DNA of 64,000 nucleotides from Deinandra increscens subsp. villosa (taxonomy: Eukaryota; Streptophyta; Magnoliopsida; Asterales; Asteraceae). Position 1 is the stretch's first letter. Each line of letters opens with the position of its first letter. The notes under the pieces are model-generated. The model was not told the DNA's origin. It saw only the letters and a program-made list of their open reading frames with translations, and made no database searches. The stretch spans positions 44,163,980 through 44,227,979 of the forward strand of contig JBCNJP010000025.1 in NCBI GenBank assembly GCA_039602395.1, in the 5' to 3' direction. Positions 45,470 to 59,700 of the stretch are shown here, in pieces. A program made the translations under genes and the position numbers.

Positions 45470-46860
45470 TGCAAAAACCCAACACCAATTTGTAACAAGC
45501 AATCGGTTAACAAGGGAGGTCTCAAAAAATGAAGGAAGGGAGGAAATCTTACCAAAATTCCTTAAAATCGTTATTGTGGGTTCTGGTTACTACACCTTGT
45601 CACCGCCATTAGGGCAAAACCACCCACGCCCCTTCCATAGAAACTAGAGCTCTAGAAACTGTTCAAGCTCCTCAATTGGTGGTTATCTGCAAAAGGTGAA
45701 TCAAATTGTTCAATTGTAGTCCCTGTCAAATACAGTGGTGAAATACAACAGTTAGCAGAGAACATGCATATAAAATTGACTATATAGAAACAAACAAAGC
45801 AGATTGACAATATGTAAATATTTTTCTTATCTAGCACAGCAAAACAAACCGTTATGCAATAGTGACAAGGATGCTCAACTTCTATACCAGTGTGCACAGC
45901 TATTAGATATCGTATTATTACATTAAAATAGTTTTGCCTTACTAGATGGCAGCTTACTTGTAATCATATCTCCCACCAAGTAGTTGCTCCTGCTGCCCTT
46001 GTTGAACAAAACAGGTACACAAAAAGTTTGGCATAGGACCGCACCAAGTCTTATTCTAGGTACCAGTTGCTACTGGTAACCAAATCCATACATGTTCCTT
46101 CAACACCTATACGTTCAACTCACAAACATGAAGTTGGAAAAGAATCAGAGAATCAACAATAACACTATCATATAAAGCCCTAAATGTTAAGCCAAATTCA
46201 TCACCAACAATCAACCTAATGGCTACAAGTTAATCAATTCATCCCAAAATCCCTAAATCATATGCTCAATCAACCAATTTTTGCAGAATGAAAGCCCATT
46301 CATCACCAACAATCAAACTAATGGCAATAAGTTAATCAATTCATCGTAAAAGCCCTAAATTATATCGCTTCACCTTCCATGGCCACAATGCGCATCGTGA
46401 TTATTTTTCTAGGGTTTTCAGGCGATTGTATCAACAACATCTCCGGGCCCACTTTCCCTAGTCTGTGCGATATGTACTCCACAATACAACGTCGCTGGTC
46501 AAATTCAGCGTCAGCAACATACTTGGGTCGTGCCAAATTTATTCAATCGAACGGATAGCGGATAGCTTTTCCGATCTTTTGCGGCAGGGTTTCGTGCAGA
46601 GAGGACAGTGGCCGGAGGCTAGCAAACGGAGGTGGAGGTGAGCCAGGCGGTGGCCGGAGGCTAGCAAATGGAGGTGGAGGTGAGCGTCGATATTTTGACC
46701 GGGAATGGAGCATCGAGTGTAGATCTGCGAATGGAGGTTATTTAGGAGGAGCGGGAGATATTTAGGGCTTTTGGCGCTCAATTAAAATTTAGGGCAAAAC
46801 TAGAGGCGGGAATATAAAATAAAAGACGACGGATTAGAGATGACGCGCAAATTTTTAAGT
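45470..46860 (-). other. CACTA interior, unassigned
   Basis: No gene recognised. A 42-base tandem duplication sits at 46612-46685 (CGGAGGCTAGCAAA-GGAGGTGGAGG). A short minus-strand open stretch (about 46375-46535) includes DQRRCIVEYISHRLGKVGP; it may be another exon but I cannot name it. Confidence 0.45.
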
Positions 46861-46963
46861 GTACTCCGTGTTTTTTTTTTAAAAAAACGACAGAAATTTT
46901 ACGACGCGCAAAATGCGCGTCATCGTTCGCGCGTCAAGAAAAGCCCTTTTTCTAGTAGTGTTG

Positions 46964-48030
46964 GTTACCTTACAATTTTACTATCAGGATATTCAGTTGC
47001 AAACAAGTTTGATTGTTCCATGATGTCATATAAGTTCGATATTCCATCATATGCAAATATGATTATTTGGTGTGTATGATTACATGCAACATGGTTACAT
47101 AGGAAATTTGGTACCTATTACTTAGGAACCTAATGTTCCACTACTTGTGAACTTGATAATCACTTACATGGGAATTTAAATATTTCACTGCATGTGAAGT
47201 TGTAAATCTCATTATATGAACTTGATTTAGTTCGTGAATATTTTTGCATACAAGCTTGCCCTTCCTTGAACACGATTACACAAGACTTGATCATTTATGA
47301 GAATTAGCTATTTTAGTCATTTCCTATGGACATTGTTTGTGCATGAAACAATAAATGTGATTTACGAGTTTTGGGTTTTATGTTGTCCCACACATAGCAA
47401 GGAAAGCTATGCGAACTATGCAACGAATTAAGTGATTACGGGTGCACACGTAATTATAAAATTCGGTGCATGAGGATCATAGTAAGTCCTGTTGTGTGTT
47501 ATAGTATGGAACCTAGAGTGATTTTGGATAACAAGACGAATGTGATATGAAAAGGGCATGGTGGATACACCGCTGGTACTTCCTATATATAAGTGTTCAT
47601 GTCATGTTATCATGAGTATCGTTATTCGGGTCACTTGAAGTTCTGTGTTATTGACCTTGACCAATGTTAGAGGAACGTAATATCCAGTGAATTTTTTTTT
47701 TGTGCATGCTTGACACAAATTCAACTCACATGTTTCATCTTTGGGACCCCAAACGCAGCATCTACAGATTCTTATAATCTCTTTAGTGAGCCAATCCTTT
47801 ATTTTCGTTCACCCTCACCTTTAGATGTTCACGTCAATTCTTTTGTGTGAATGACCATCACTTGAAAACGTCTAATTCATTATTACGCCTCCCGTACCCT
47901 TTCAATCCAACAATGTAAGCCCTAACAATTGTATTTCAACATTTTCAAGCAATCACAACTATATTCTCAGCTTTTTCTAAAGACTTGCGTAAACAATTTC
48001 GAGGACGAAATTCTCTAAAGTAGGGGATAC
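46964..48030 (+). other. E4 internal non-coding region, right part
   Basis: No supported ORF. It ends in GAGGACGAAATTC and a purine tract (AGTAGGGGATAC) against the 3' LTR. Confidence 0.75.
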
Positions 48031-48785
48031 TGTGACACCCGTCAAATATCCGAGTTGGTAACCCGACACGCTTCGATAAATTTGGGTCCTTCATTTTAGC
48101 AAAATCGTATTAATAAAAATGATTGGAATTAATATTTAAAATTTTAAACACGTAATAAGTGTGCCTAAATGTTTTTGAAATATTAGACTTTTTTCTCCCT
48201 TATATAAAAAATGTATATGTTATATAAATAGTTTTTATAAAGACGACATTTGATAAATTATGAGTAAACCTAACAAAAGTTTATAGAAACGATATTTCAC
48301 GGATATACGGTATTATATAATAGTAAGTGGGGACTAAATACTATATCACAGAATATTATGGTTAGGGTTTGAAATAAATGAAATTATAAAACTGTAGGGG
48401 GTAATATGTACATTATCAATTTAGAGGGTATGTTTTGTCACTAGGCCAAGTTGATTTAAAGTGAATTAACTTTCAGATTGCTTAACAGTCGAGACATTTA
48501 CTTTCGCGTTAAACTCCGAACACCGTTTTCGGTTACGAGCGTTTCAAGCGACCATCAATACACCCTAACCGATGGACCAACTATGAATTCAATCATTGAA
48601 CTCGATTAACCATCATCATTCCGATCGATCATCAGAAGATTACCGCCACCTTCTTAGCCTTCGGGGGTTACCCACAATAAAATCGGCAAGAAAAACCGAC
48701 GAGAACATCAACCCACTCACAGATTCCGTCACTTTCTTTCACCACCACTCTCCATCGTCCCAAACCATCTCGAGCTTCTGTCAAC
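48031..48785 (+). repeat. E4 3' LTR, first part
   Basis: Matches 38803-39557 with few differences. It ends at the E5 target copy TCAAC (48781-48785). Confidence 0.93.
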
Positions 48786-49408
48786 TGTAAGGAACTTCAA
48801 TTTTGAAGTTTTCCGACTGAACTCCTGTTTTGAGAATTCCGGCTGAAGTTGAAGCGGAACTACAAGTTCAAGCGGAACAACAAGTTCAAGCGGAAAGAAG
48901 CAGTTTTGTCACTTAGTGAATATTCCGGGTGAACTCGATTATCCATCAGATAATGAGTTCAACCTGACTTTTCCTGAGACGTCTTTTCTGCAGTCCCATC
49001 CTGCAAAAGCTTCTCGTTTGCTTCTACATCTGCCCAACACGCAAGTCATTCCATATGTCGAAGTTTATTCTTTTGGTAGCTTAGATTTGACTTTGTAATG
49101 TACGATCTAGATTAGATCACATGAGATCAATGGCTGTGATTGATCTCATCTGCACTATATATAGCTTGTTATCTCTTAGTTTACACATGATCGTGGTTAT
49201 CATTTGTAATAGTGTAGCTTTGAGTTAATGCAAATAGTGCCGAATATTCGATATTTCGTTGTTTCTACTATTCTGCAAATCAAGCACTTACATTATACAA
49301 GAACTCGACTTTGCTTAAGAAAAGTAAAATATAACTTAATTCCGCAAGGTTATATTTGCAAGTAAAGGGAATTGTTTAAGTTTAACTCTGACTTATATCG
49401 ATCCTACA
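48786..49408 (+). repeat. E5 5' LTR
   Basis: TGTAAGGAAC to ATCCTACA. The first 150 bases hold six CGGAA/TTCCG words; a TATATATA box lies at 49156-49163. The short ORF at 48916-49098 appears in both LTRs and is a chance frame in the U3. Confidence 0.95.
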
Positions 49409-49410
49409 AT

Positions 49411-49423
49411 TGGTATCAGAGCC
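49411..49423 (+). other. E5 primer-binding site
   Basis: TGGTATCAGAGCC, initiator-Met type, two bases after the LTR. Confidence 0.94.
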
Positions 49424-49528
49424 ATTGGCTCTCTACTTTGAAGACTTCTAGTGCTTCAAAGCTGATACTTTACTTGCATACTTGATTTCTTTAAGCCTTT
49501 TTCTGTTTTAACAAAACTGTTTTTCACA

Positions 49529-52492
49529 ATGACTGATTTAACCCTTGGTTCACTTAACGACAGCTCTAACAAACCACCAATTTTCACTCCTGATGACTTT
49601 GATACTTGGAAACTCAGGATGGAAGGTTTTGTTAGAAGCCTAGACAGACGCATTTGGAACAGGTTGACTGTAGGTCCTTACAATCCAACTGTTCAATCTG
49701 CTGATGATGCCCAAGTGCAAATACCAAAACCACTAGACAAATATGTTGAAGCTGATTACACTGAACTTGAGTATGATCACAAGGCCTACTGGACACTCCA
49801 GGCTGCATTACCCAACTCTATACTTGTAGGGTTCAAGGGATATAAGACAACACATGGCTTGTGGATTGCTCTCAGTGAAATGTATGAAGGGTCCAGTGAG
49901 GTTAAGGAAAACAAGAAAGACGTTTTGAAACAAAGATATGAAAACTTTACTTACAAAACTGGTGAATCTATGACCAACCAGTATCTTAGATTTGTTTCAC
50001 TTCTTGATGAATTGCAAAAGGTAGAAGTAAAAACTGAACAGGCTGATGCCAACAGAAAGTTCCTGAGATCATTACCTCCAGCTTGGACTGTCTACACAGT
50101 CAGCATCAGGGAGTGCAAAGATCTCAAAAAGCTTAAACTAAGTGAACTCCATGGAATCCTTAGTGCTTATGAAATGGAGCTTAATTTTAAGCAGAATAGC
50201 TTTCCTGAAGCATCACCACAGTTGCAAACCACTGCTTTGGTTACAACTGATTTTCAAAAGATCTCAAATTCACCTCAATATCACTCACCCTCAGTCAGTT
50301 TCATTGAGTCACCTAGAGGCTCAGAGAGTTCTTCAACACTGTTTGACAACTCTCACTCTGCCTATGTGGCAACTGACTCATCACAAGGCTTCACACGTGA
50401 AGACTTGGAATGCATAGGGGCAGATGATCTAGAAGAGATGGACATTTTAACTCAATTGGCTATGGTTTCTGTAAGGGCCCAAAGATTTTATAAAAGAACT
50501 GGAAGAACTTACAAAGGGTCAAAGGGATCATCAATTGGGTTGGATAAATCTAAAGCTAAATGTTATAACTGTCACCAACTTGGTCATTTTGTCAGGGAAT
50601 GCAAGCAACCAAGGAGAGATGGACAAAACAATAACAACAATGTCCAACAGAGATCAAACCATGGAAGCAACAACAGCAGCAGTCAACAAAACAACAACAA
50701 CAGCAACCAACAGGCAACTCAACCAAAACCACTTGGAAATCAAAATGTGGTGGCAGCTGTAACTAACCAGACTGAATGCTATGAGTGGGATGACTTTGTC
50801 ACTGAGTTTGAGCCAGTCAATCATGCTTTGATGGATAAAGAAGATTCAACTGAACAGGTAAATGAAATTCCTGAAAATGTTTTGGAAAATCTGTGCAGCC
50901 CTGCCTGCATAGAACAAGTGGCAAAATACAGGAAACACAACATTGATCTGATTGATGAAGTTTCCAACTTGAATGAGTTAAAGAATTGCTTTAAGAAAAC
51001 TGAAACTGCTTACATCATCAAAATTGAAAATTTAAACAAAGAATTTGATGTTTTGAAGCAAACTAACTCCATTTTGGAAACACAATTAGAGGACTTGTTA
51101 AACAAGCTAACTATTTCAAGACAAGAAACAAAAGATGCAAAAGCAGAAAATGATGTTCTTGAAATTAAGCTAAAAGATGACTTATTCACCTGTGACAAAT
51201 TCCAAACAGCTAACAAGAAAGCTGAGAAACTTTGGAATGGGGCAATGCATGGAAAAACAGGTATTGGGTACAACAATGTTGAGCCACCCAAGGAATACTC
51301 ACCTGTTATTGCTCCAATCCAGGAACTTCAGAAGGAGTGCAGTGTGAGTCTAATTGTTGATGATAGCACTGCATCTTCACCTTCTGAATCAAAATCTGTT
51401 GAATCATCATCAAACTGTGAAGTCAAAGATGCTAACACATCAGCATCTGTTGACCAATCCAAGGTTTTAAAACCAAAAGTTGCTTTTCCACCACCAACTA
51501 TTTATGAGCCCAAGGACTCAAAAGTTGGAGGTAAACTACCTGAGCAGTCAAAACCAACAGAAACTTAAAGAATGGGTAAACTTATTTACCATCAGGTTAC
51601 TAATGACCAAATAACCAAAGACACAGATTCTTCCCAAAGAAAAATGTTTGAATGTGTCTTCTGTGGTGAAAAAGGTCACATGGCTGCTATGTGCAAATTC
51701 AATCCTTTGAGCAAAACTCAAAACTTGTTGAAACCCAAAACTGTTTTTACTCAAAAAAGATCTACAGGTAGAATCTCACCTGTAAAAAGTAACACAATGA
51801 AGTATTTTGATACTGAGTCAAATAAAATTTTAATTGGGAACAACAAAAATGGAAGTTTTTCAGTCTTAAAATCAAACAGGGTTCTGGCTGAACTTCAACC
51901 GGAAAAATTTTCAACCGGAAAAGAAGTGCAACCGGAAAACTCCAAAACACTCGGATCAGTTACTGCACCTAGACAACGACCTAGGGTTCAGTTCACTGAT
52001 GAGTATGACCATTCTGAAGGTCAAGGAAGGAGAAACCCATCTAGAGGGAAGACCACCTCTAGAGAAAACTTTGTGAAAAAAAAACACAACTTTCAACCTT
52101 AAATTCCCTCTAGTTCAAGCGGAAATGCCTCTGTTGCATTTCGCAGTGAGAGATCTAGCCAGTCAAACAAATTTTCAAAACTTAATGCTAGAATCTCACC
52201 AGTGACTAGTGTTGATCAGACCTACACCTCACCCAGTGAGTTGCCAAAGGCTTTGACCAACAAACAGAAGAAATATAGGGAATACAGAGAGAGGAAGATT
52301 GCTGAGAGAAGGCTTAGCAAATCAAACAGGCAATGTGAATCAAGTGAACTGTCTGAACACTTGAACATTGATCAAGATGACCTATTGAATGAGGATCCAA
52401 TACTAAATACTTTAATACTTAAAGAGTATAAGTATTATGATGCTTCTGGCAAGCCCAAGACCTCAAAGGCTTGGGTTCCCTTTAGAAATTAA
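49529..52492 (+). pseudogene. E5 Copia Gag (two in-frame stops)
   Basis: ATG at 49529 (MTDLTLGSLNDSSNKPP). N-terminal Copia Gag domain with FDTWKLRMEGFVRSLD and GLWIALSEMYEGS; first CCHC knuckle CYNCHQLGHFVREC (about residue 347); an Asn/Gln-rich stretch; a coiled coil (about residues 480-570). Stop TAA at 51566-51568 ends the first 679 codons. The same frame goes on to a second knuckle, CVFCGEKGHMAAMC (about 51654-51695), a stop at 52100-52102, and the tail KAWVPFRN with TAA at 52490-52492. The first part alone could still form a Gag with one knuckle. The two-knuckle layout is shared with E2 and E3. Confidence 0.92.
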
Positions 52493-52512
52493 TCTATTTT
52501 CTCTGTGTGTAG

Positions 52513-55500
52513 GTGCATAATAAAGGCCAACAGAGCCTATGGGTAGTTGATAGTGGATGCACCTGCCACATGACAGGAAACAAACATGTATTGGAAAATC
52601 CTAAAATCATAAATGGAGGTCCTGTAGCTTTTGGAAGTGCAAAAGGACACATTACTGCACAAGGTGCTGTCAGTAATGGGATGCTTACCTTTGACAAGGT
52701 AAATTTTGTTGACACATTAAATTTCAATTTACTTAGTGTCTCACAAATGTGTGACAAGAATTTGAATTTGATGTTTACTGAGAAAGAGGCCATAGTCTTG
52801 AAACCTGGTGTTAAAATCCCTGAGGAACTTGTATTGCTCAGAGCACCTAGGAGAGAAGGACTATATATTTTGGATTTGTCTGCTGCCACTCCAGCCAGTG
52901 GAATTGCATGCTTTATATCCAAAGCCTCAGTGGATGAGTCTGATTTGTGGCATAGGAGGTTATGTCATGTTAATTTCAAGAACATGAACAGAATAGTGAA
53001 TCTCAGCTTGGTTAAGGGTCTTCCTAACAAGCAGTTCAACAGTTCTGAACACTGTGTTTCTTGCCTCAAGGGTAAGCAACACAAGACCTCTTTCAAATAC
53101 AAAACCGAGTCTTCTATCACTCAACCTCTAGAACTTTTGCATATGGATCTATTTGGTCCAACTAGAGTGATGAGCATATGGAAAAGGTCATACTGTTTTG
53201 TCATAATTGATGATTTCACTAGATATACATGGGTGTTTTTCTTAAAAACAAAAGATGAAACTGCTGAATTGTTAAAAATACTAATTGTATCTTTAGAAAA
53301 TCAAGCAAAACTGAAAGTTAAGACAATCAGAAGTGACAATGGCACTGAGTTTAAAAATCATATTTTGAACTCATTTTGTGAGGAAAAGGGAATCTTTAGG
53401 CAATTCAGTGCTTCTAGAACTCCACAGCAAAATGGTGTTGCTGAAAGGAGAAATAGGACATTAATTGAGGCTGCTAGAGCAATGCTAGCAGATTCCAAGT
53501 TACCTTTGATATTTTGGGCAGAAGCAGTAAATACTGCCTGCTATGTTCAAAATAGGACTTTGATTGTTAAGGGTAAAAACAAAACTGCTTATGAGCTTTG
53601 GAGAGGTAGAAAACCCAACATTTACTTCTTTAAATCTTTCGGTTGTCCTGTTACTATTTTGATAACTAATAGGCTGTTGCCTAAGTTTGCTGAAAAGGCA
53701 GATAAAGGATATTTTGTTGGATATTCCGGTGTTTCAAAAGCATTCAGAGTATACAATAAAAGTACTAAAATTGTTGAGGAAACCATTAATGTGACTTTTA
53801 ATGAGAAATCTCTTAACAATTTTGTATCTCAACCTGAATGGCTATTTGACATAGATGCACTAACCACTGCTTTCAATTTTACCATTGAGAAGCCATTGAG
53901 TTCAATAGTGCAGGAACAGGAACATAAGCAAAATCACATAAGATCGGCTGATGATATCTGGAAGACAAGCACCAAGGAACTGCAAATGCAACCTACCTTC
54001 TTTTCATCCATCAGTACCAAGCCTGTGAAACCCAACAACTCAAAGAAAACCTCTGAAATTGTTCCTGCTGATACAAAAGTTTTTCCGATCGAACTTCCGG
54101 TTGAAGTTCAAGCGGATCCTGTAGCTGTAGAATCTCCGGTTGAAGTTCAACCGGAAAACAAATTTTCAGAAAATTCTGAGAACAATGAATCCAATGACTC
54201 AACAGATGCTGGTTCAAATGAGTATAGTTTTGAGCATCTGATTTCAGATTCAGTTCCCAGTTCTCATGAAGAAAGTTCAGATCCCGTATCACAAATCAAC
54301 AATATTGAGTTATTACCTCAACTCAATATTCCTCACAATGGAAGAAGCCATGAATTTCCACTATTTCCTGATAGAAGAATTGGAAAGAACCATCCAAGGG
54401 AGAACATTATCGGAGACTTGTCAGCTCCTGTGCTGACAAGAAGCAAGTCTATTGATGCAAACATTTGCCTGCATGCTGCAGTTCTGTCTCAAGAAGTACC
54501 CAAAAAGATCAATGATGCATTGGAAGATGAAAGTTGGGTAGAGGCAATGCAAGAGGAACTGTTTCAGATCAATAAACAGAAGGTTTGGGAACTGGTTGAC
54601 TTACATGAAGGTGAAGAACCAATTGGAACTAAATGGGTATTCAGAAACAAGAAGGATGATAGGGGAATAGTAATAAAAAACAAGGCCAGACTTGTAGCTC
54701 AAGGCTACACACAGGAAGAAGGCATTGATTATGATGAATTTTTTGCTCCTGTAGCCAGGCTTGAAGCAATCAGAATATTTCTTGCCTATGCTGCATTCAA
54801 AAACTTTCTGGTATTTCAAATGGATGTTAAATGTGCTTTTCTGTATGGTCTTTTGGAACAGGATGTGTATGTCAATCAACCTCCAGGCTTTGAAGACCCT
54901 CATTACCCCAACAGGGTGTGCAAGTTGATTAAAGCTTTATATGGTCTCAAGCAAGCTCCTAGGACATGGTATGAGACACTCTCAAACTATCTCCTAGTGA
55001 ATGGCTATAAGAGGGGAGCTATTGACAAAACACAGTTTGTGAAATCTGATGGCAAAGATACTTTGATGGTACAAATCTATGTTGATGACATAATCTTTGG
55101 TTCATCCAGTGCTGCCTTGTGTAAAGAGTTTGAGAGTTTGATGCAATCTAATTTTGAGATGAGTTCAATGGGAGAACTGAACTTCTTCTTAGGGTTGCAA
55201 GTGAAGCAAACTGCAAATGGAATCTTCTTGAATCAATCCAAATACATTCAAGATATGCTGAAAAGGTTTGATATGCAGTCTGTTTCAACCTCAAAAACTC
55301 CCATCTCCACTTCTCATAAGTTACACAGTGACTTGAATGGGAAACCAGTAGATGTTCACCTCTACAGGGCAATGATTGGATCACTGCTCTATCTCACAGC
55401 GAGCAGACCTGACATCATGTTTAGTGTCTGTTTATGTGCTAGATACCAGTGTCAACCAAAGGAATCACACATGTTAGCTGTAAAGAGAATCTTTAGATAA

Positions 55501-56021
55501 CTTAAAGGACAACCAAAACTTGGGTTGTGGTATCCAAAGAACTCAGATTTCTCCTTCAAAGCTTACACTGATAGTGATTATGCTGGCTGCAACTTGGACA
55601 AGAAGTCTACTTCAGGAGGATGTCAATTTTTGGGAGAAAGACTTGTGTCTTGGCAATGCAAGAAGCAAACCTGCGTGTCTACTTCTACTGCTGAGGCTGA
55701 ATACATTGCTGCATCAAGCTGCTGCATTCAAGTCTTATGGATCCAGAATCAAATGTTGGATTATGGCATCAAGTTCATGGAGACTCCTATTCTTGCAGAC
55801 AAAACAGTGCCATTTCAATCACAAACAACCCTGTTCAACACTCCAAGGCAAAACACATTGATATCAGGTACCATTTTATTAGAGATTGTGCTGAGAAACA
55901 CTTGATTAGAATGGTTAAAGTTCATACAGATCAACAATTGGCTGATTTGTTTACCAAAGCATTTGATGAAGCTAGATTTTTCTATCTCATTAGTGCCATT
56001 GGTATGATGAACTTTGACTAA
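52513..56021 (+). pseudogene. E5 Pol: PR, IN, RT, RNase H (nearly intact)
   Basis: Open for 995 codons after an in-frame TAG (52510-52512). Protease D-S-G at 52549-52557. Integrase zinc domain LWHRRLCHVNF...CVSCLKGKQH; catalytic residues in HMDLFGP (about residue 211), RSDNGTEF (about 272) and VAERRN (about 308). RT blocks VARLEAIRIF, QMDVKCAFLYG, and YVDD at 55078-55089 (residue 856). A TAA at 55498-55500 replaces the Tyr of the RNase H entry block (FR-LKGQPKLGLWYPK). A 2-base type frameshift near 55805 moves the RNase H end to another frame, finishing at 56021. All catalytic residues I can check are present, so only these two lesions block it. Confidence 0.94.
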
Positions 56022-56772
56022 TTTAAACTATTTTTCACAATTCTAATAAAAGGGAGACATGAGCTCAAAGAGCCCGTCTCTTGATACAAAAAGAAAATGA
56101 AAATGAAAATCTTTAGTGTTAATCAGACAACATTTCAGTTCATAGTCAGTAAATGCTGATAATACTATGAATTATTAACACAAATTTTCAAAAATCATGT
56201 GTTTTGGATTTCCGGTTCAAGTTCAAGCTCAACCTGAGAAGACAACTTTTGAAATTCACCGGGTGAACTTCAACCGGAAAAATGTTTTAAAATGATGTGG
56301 AAATTTATTTTTGAAAACAATTCTTTCAAGCGGAAAAATTGTCCGCTTGATGTTCAGACGGAAGAATTTTTGTTTTTAAAATAAAAAGCAGAAAATGGGT
56401 TCCGCTTGAACTTCCGGGTCAACAAAGTCAACGTTTCATTTAATTACCCGGAAGGCACAATTTTCTAAGCGGATATACATTTATTTACCCATTGAATTTT
56501 TAACTGTTTTAAATCCGAGGTTTCAGTAAATTAACTTTTGGATAAGGACATGCTTTAACCTGTTGTACCGTATAACCCATAAAGCACCTATCCCATCAGT
56601 CACTGAACCGTCGATTTTTTAACCTCTCTCCTCCACGTCAGCACTGAAAAAGGTAAAAAGCCCTAATTTACCGTCAGTTTCCCCATTTCCATCATTCCCA
56701 TTCCGAAATTACTCCAAATTTCTCTCAAACCCTTTCCAACAAACCTTCGTAAACCGTCAACCTGCGTCAACA
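56022..56772 (+). other. E5 spacer between pol and third ORF
   Basis: No coding frame. A PPT-like run (AAAAGGGAGACAT near 56046) lies shortly after pol. Then a dense group of E5 words in both orientations (56208-56475), then a C/T-rich 5'-UTR-like stretch (56590-56770) leading to the ATG at 56773. Confidence 0.6.
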
Positions 56773-59700
56773 ATGGCTCCCAAGGGGAAGGCAAGTGGCA
56801 AGCGACCCATAAGTGACTCTAAGTTTCCTGTAGAACACAATCTTGTGGCGTATCTAGAGCCACCGAGCAAAACAGACATCTACAATGAGATGATTGACTT
56901 CATTAAAAGTTCTCATCTTCACCATCGCGTACTGTCGAAGCGGAAATTTTTGAAGGAATACTCGAGGACTTTTGGTCACACGCTAGGGTTACTGAAAGGG
57001 CGAATGGTAGTGAAGCGATTGTGTCAACTGTACAAGGGAAGGATGTCGAAATCGATGAGGCAAAGGTGCGAAGTCTGTTGAAATTAAAGGATGAAGGTGG
57101 ATATGACACGGTTGATCACACAAAATATCTCCGTTTGTTCAAGAATCTTGGTTACGGTGGTTCTCTACAGAGCAAAACCATCAAGAAGGGGCAGTTACCA
57201 TACAAGTGGAGATTCCTTGCACACACACTTCTGGTGTGTTTGTCTCCAAAGAAGGGAGGTTTTGACGAGTTCTCCAGCGAGCAAGCTTCTGCTTTCTACG
57301 CTATGGTAAAAGGTGAAAACTTTAATTTTTCCAAACTCATTTTTCAAGCCATGTTCATTCTGAATATATTTACCTATATCCTAGATTTTTGACTTACATT
57401 CTCAAAGAAGAGTACCCCCACATAGTTTGGCTCGGTACAATTTTGCATCAAAAACTTCTGAATGAGAAAACCTTTTCAAACCTTGCTTTAAACAAATCTC
57501 CATTTCTTGGAAGGGATACTGACCACCCCTTACCGATTCCAAGGCAGTTTCCTGATGAACCTGCTACAGCAGAAGTTCAACCGGAAACTGTAGGAGTGAC
57601 TGAGCTCCCTGCTCAAGATGACAGAACTGTAGACCTAACAGTTACTGATCCCACATCTGTCCCTGCTTCCTCAACACTAAAAACTTTTCAATCCAGAAAG
57701 AGGAAAGCTCACAATCAATCTACCACTGCCACCTCCTCAACTGAAACTCCTCCTGTCACTTTCAAGAGACAGCGACAAGTGGTCATTAGGTCTCCTCCAC
57801 CTAGTGCCACCACCCAACCCGAAGCTTCTAACCCCGCTCCAGGCAAAAAGCCCAAGCGGAAACTTGTCAAATTGGGATTCTCTCTTAGGGACGAACCCTC
57901 ATTTGAGGGGGAGTCATTAGAAGCAAATGCACAATCCCCATCTGGACATATGTCACCACTTCAACCCCAATCACCCAGGAGTGATAGTGTTATCAATCTT
58001 GGCTTAAGTGAAGGTGTTATTAACTCACCTGCCACATCACATGAGAACAACTTGATAAGCCAGGACCCTGCAGCACTGAACCCACACTCCTCACCGGAGG
58101 TGAATCTCAGGAGTTATGAAGAGATTCATGCTGAAAGGGCTGCTGCTGCCCAGGGATCCCCACTGGACCCTGGTGTCAGCAGTAACATCAATAAGACCCA
58201 ATCAGCGGCAATCTTCTCTGAATCAGCACTTGAAGTTCCTTCATTGGAACCAAGAGTCGTTGTGACAGATGAAGAGAATCCCAGGTGCCAAGAAGCCATG
58301 GGTACCACTGCTGATCAATCTAGGATTGATAGCTTGGTTTCGTCCAAGGATGCTGGCAAAAAGCCAGTTGAGGACAGTCTTTCACTACCTGAATTGACGA
58401 ATTTGTACCTATCTCTCCAAGCACAGGTTGATACTCTAAATGCAACTGTTGCCAAACTGGTGAAAGTTAATCCTACTGTTGCTGAAGCAGGTCCTTCAAC
58501 CCTTCACAGTGATGCTGATGAAGCTGTAATAGCTAAAGAAGCTGATACTGTCAAATTGGGGGAGAAGATGCCCCCAAGGCCTGTCATTTCAGAGATTGAA
58601 GAAGATCAGAGGATACCGGCTGAAGTCAGAGCCACAGCTTGTCAAAGAATTGGCATAAATCCCTTTGGTGTTGAAGAGTGTTGGGCCAACATTAAAAGCA
58701 GTCAATTAATTGCTATCTCACCTTTTGAGGATCCCAACCTCACAGAGCTGGTTCAATCTTCGATGTTGATTGCTGGTGCTCTACCTGAGCATATCAACAT
58801 GATCACTACACTTCTAAAAGATGTTATCTTTCCGGCCGAAAAAGCCAGTGATCACAGTAAGGCAACTGAAGACAGCGCTGCAACCACTGTAGTTGCTACA
58901 ATCTCTGAAGGAGAAGATGAGAATCCAATTGGTGAGAATGAAGGAACAAAGGTGCTGGAAATTGCTGACATAGGATCTGAAGTCACCAAACCTCAAGTGG
59001 TGACTGAAGATCAATCTAATGTTGAAGCGGAAGTTCAGATGGAACTTCAGGCGGAAGTGTTTGTGGGAGCTGAGAATATTGTTCAACCGGAAACCCAATC
59101 AACTGCTCAGGTGGAAACTTTTGGCCCTGGCAACTCAGTTTTTGGTGTTGATGGGTCTACTGAACCAACTGTGGTTCAACCGGAAGAAAGGAGTAATGCT
59201 GAAATAGCAGAAATGGCCGAAACCCTCATAACCTTAAGGAGCACTGAACCAACCCATGCGGAAGAACCTATTCAAACTGAATTCCCTAAAACAATTCAAC
59301 AGGTGGTTCAAACTCCAGAGGCTGAAGCCATACAGAAGATGGTAGAAGATGCCAAGAGAATAGCAGAGGATAAGAGGCTTGCTAAAGAAATCCAAGAGGA
59401 ATTTGATCTTTACATGAAAAATTATGTATTTGAAAATTTACTGGAAGAAGCAAAGACCAGGTCTTACAACTGGAGAATGAAGGATTATGATTTGGATGCT
59501 GTGACTGAAGCCGATAGGCAGAGGCTAATTTCCATTGCCTCTCATTTGCCTACCAAGCTGGTAAAGAGTGATGAGAATTATCAACTGCTGAAAAGGGTAA
59601 AAAGGGCATTTGTGGTCAGAAACATAAGAACTGAAGAAGAGGTAGCTCAAATGAAAGTCAAAGAACTATGTCAATTGATTGACTCAATTTTTCATAAGCT

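Larger units (their letters stand above)
42902..46960 (-). mobile_element. Non-autonomous CACTA transposon carrying gene fragments
   Basis: Ends CACTACTACAAAAATGG on the left and CTTTTTCTAGTAGTG on the right (inverted CACTACTAGAAAAAG); TSD TTG (42899-42901, 46961-46963). Both subterminal regions (about 42920-43135 and 46840-46945) are packed with TGACGCGCAAA in both orientations, the kind of array to which En/Spm TnpA-type proteins bind. No transposase frame is seen. The interior holds exon-like pieces of at least three plant genes, all on the minus strand. It inserted into the E4 internal region. Confidence 0.93.

Noticed and set aside
46539..46781. 80-codon minus-strand ORF with an internal repeat
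   Set aside because: The repeat is a 42-base tandem duplication near the CACTA end; composition and position argue against a gene.
48916..49098. 60-codon ORF present twice (also 61023-61205)
   Set aside because: It lies in the U3 of both E5 LTRs and is duplicated only because LTRs are; no evidence of coding.
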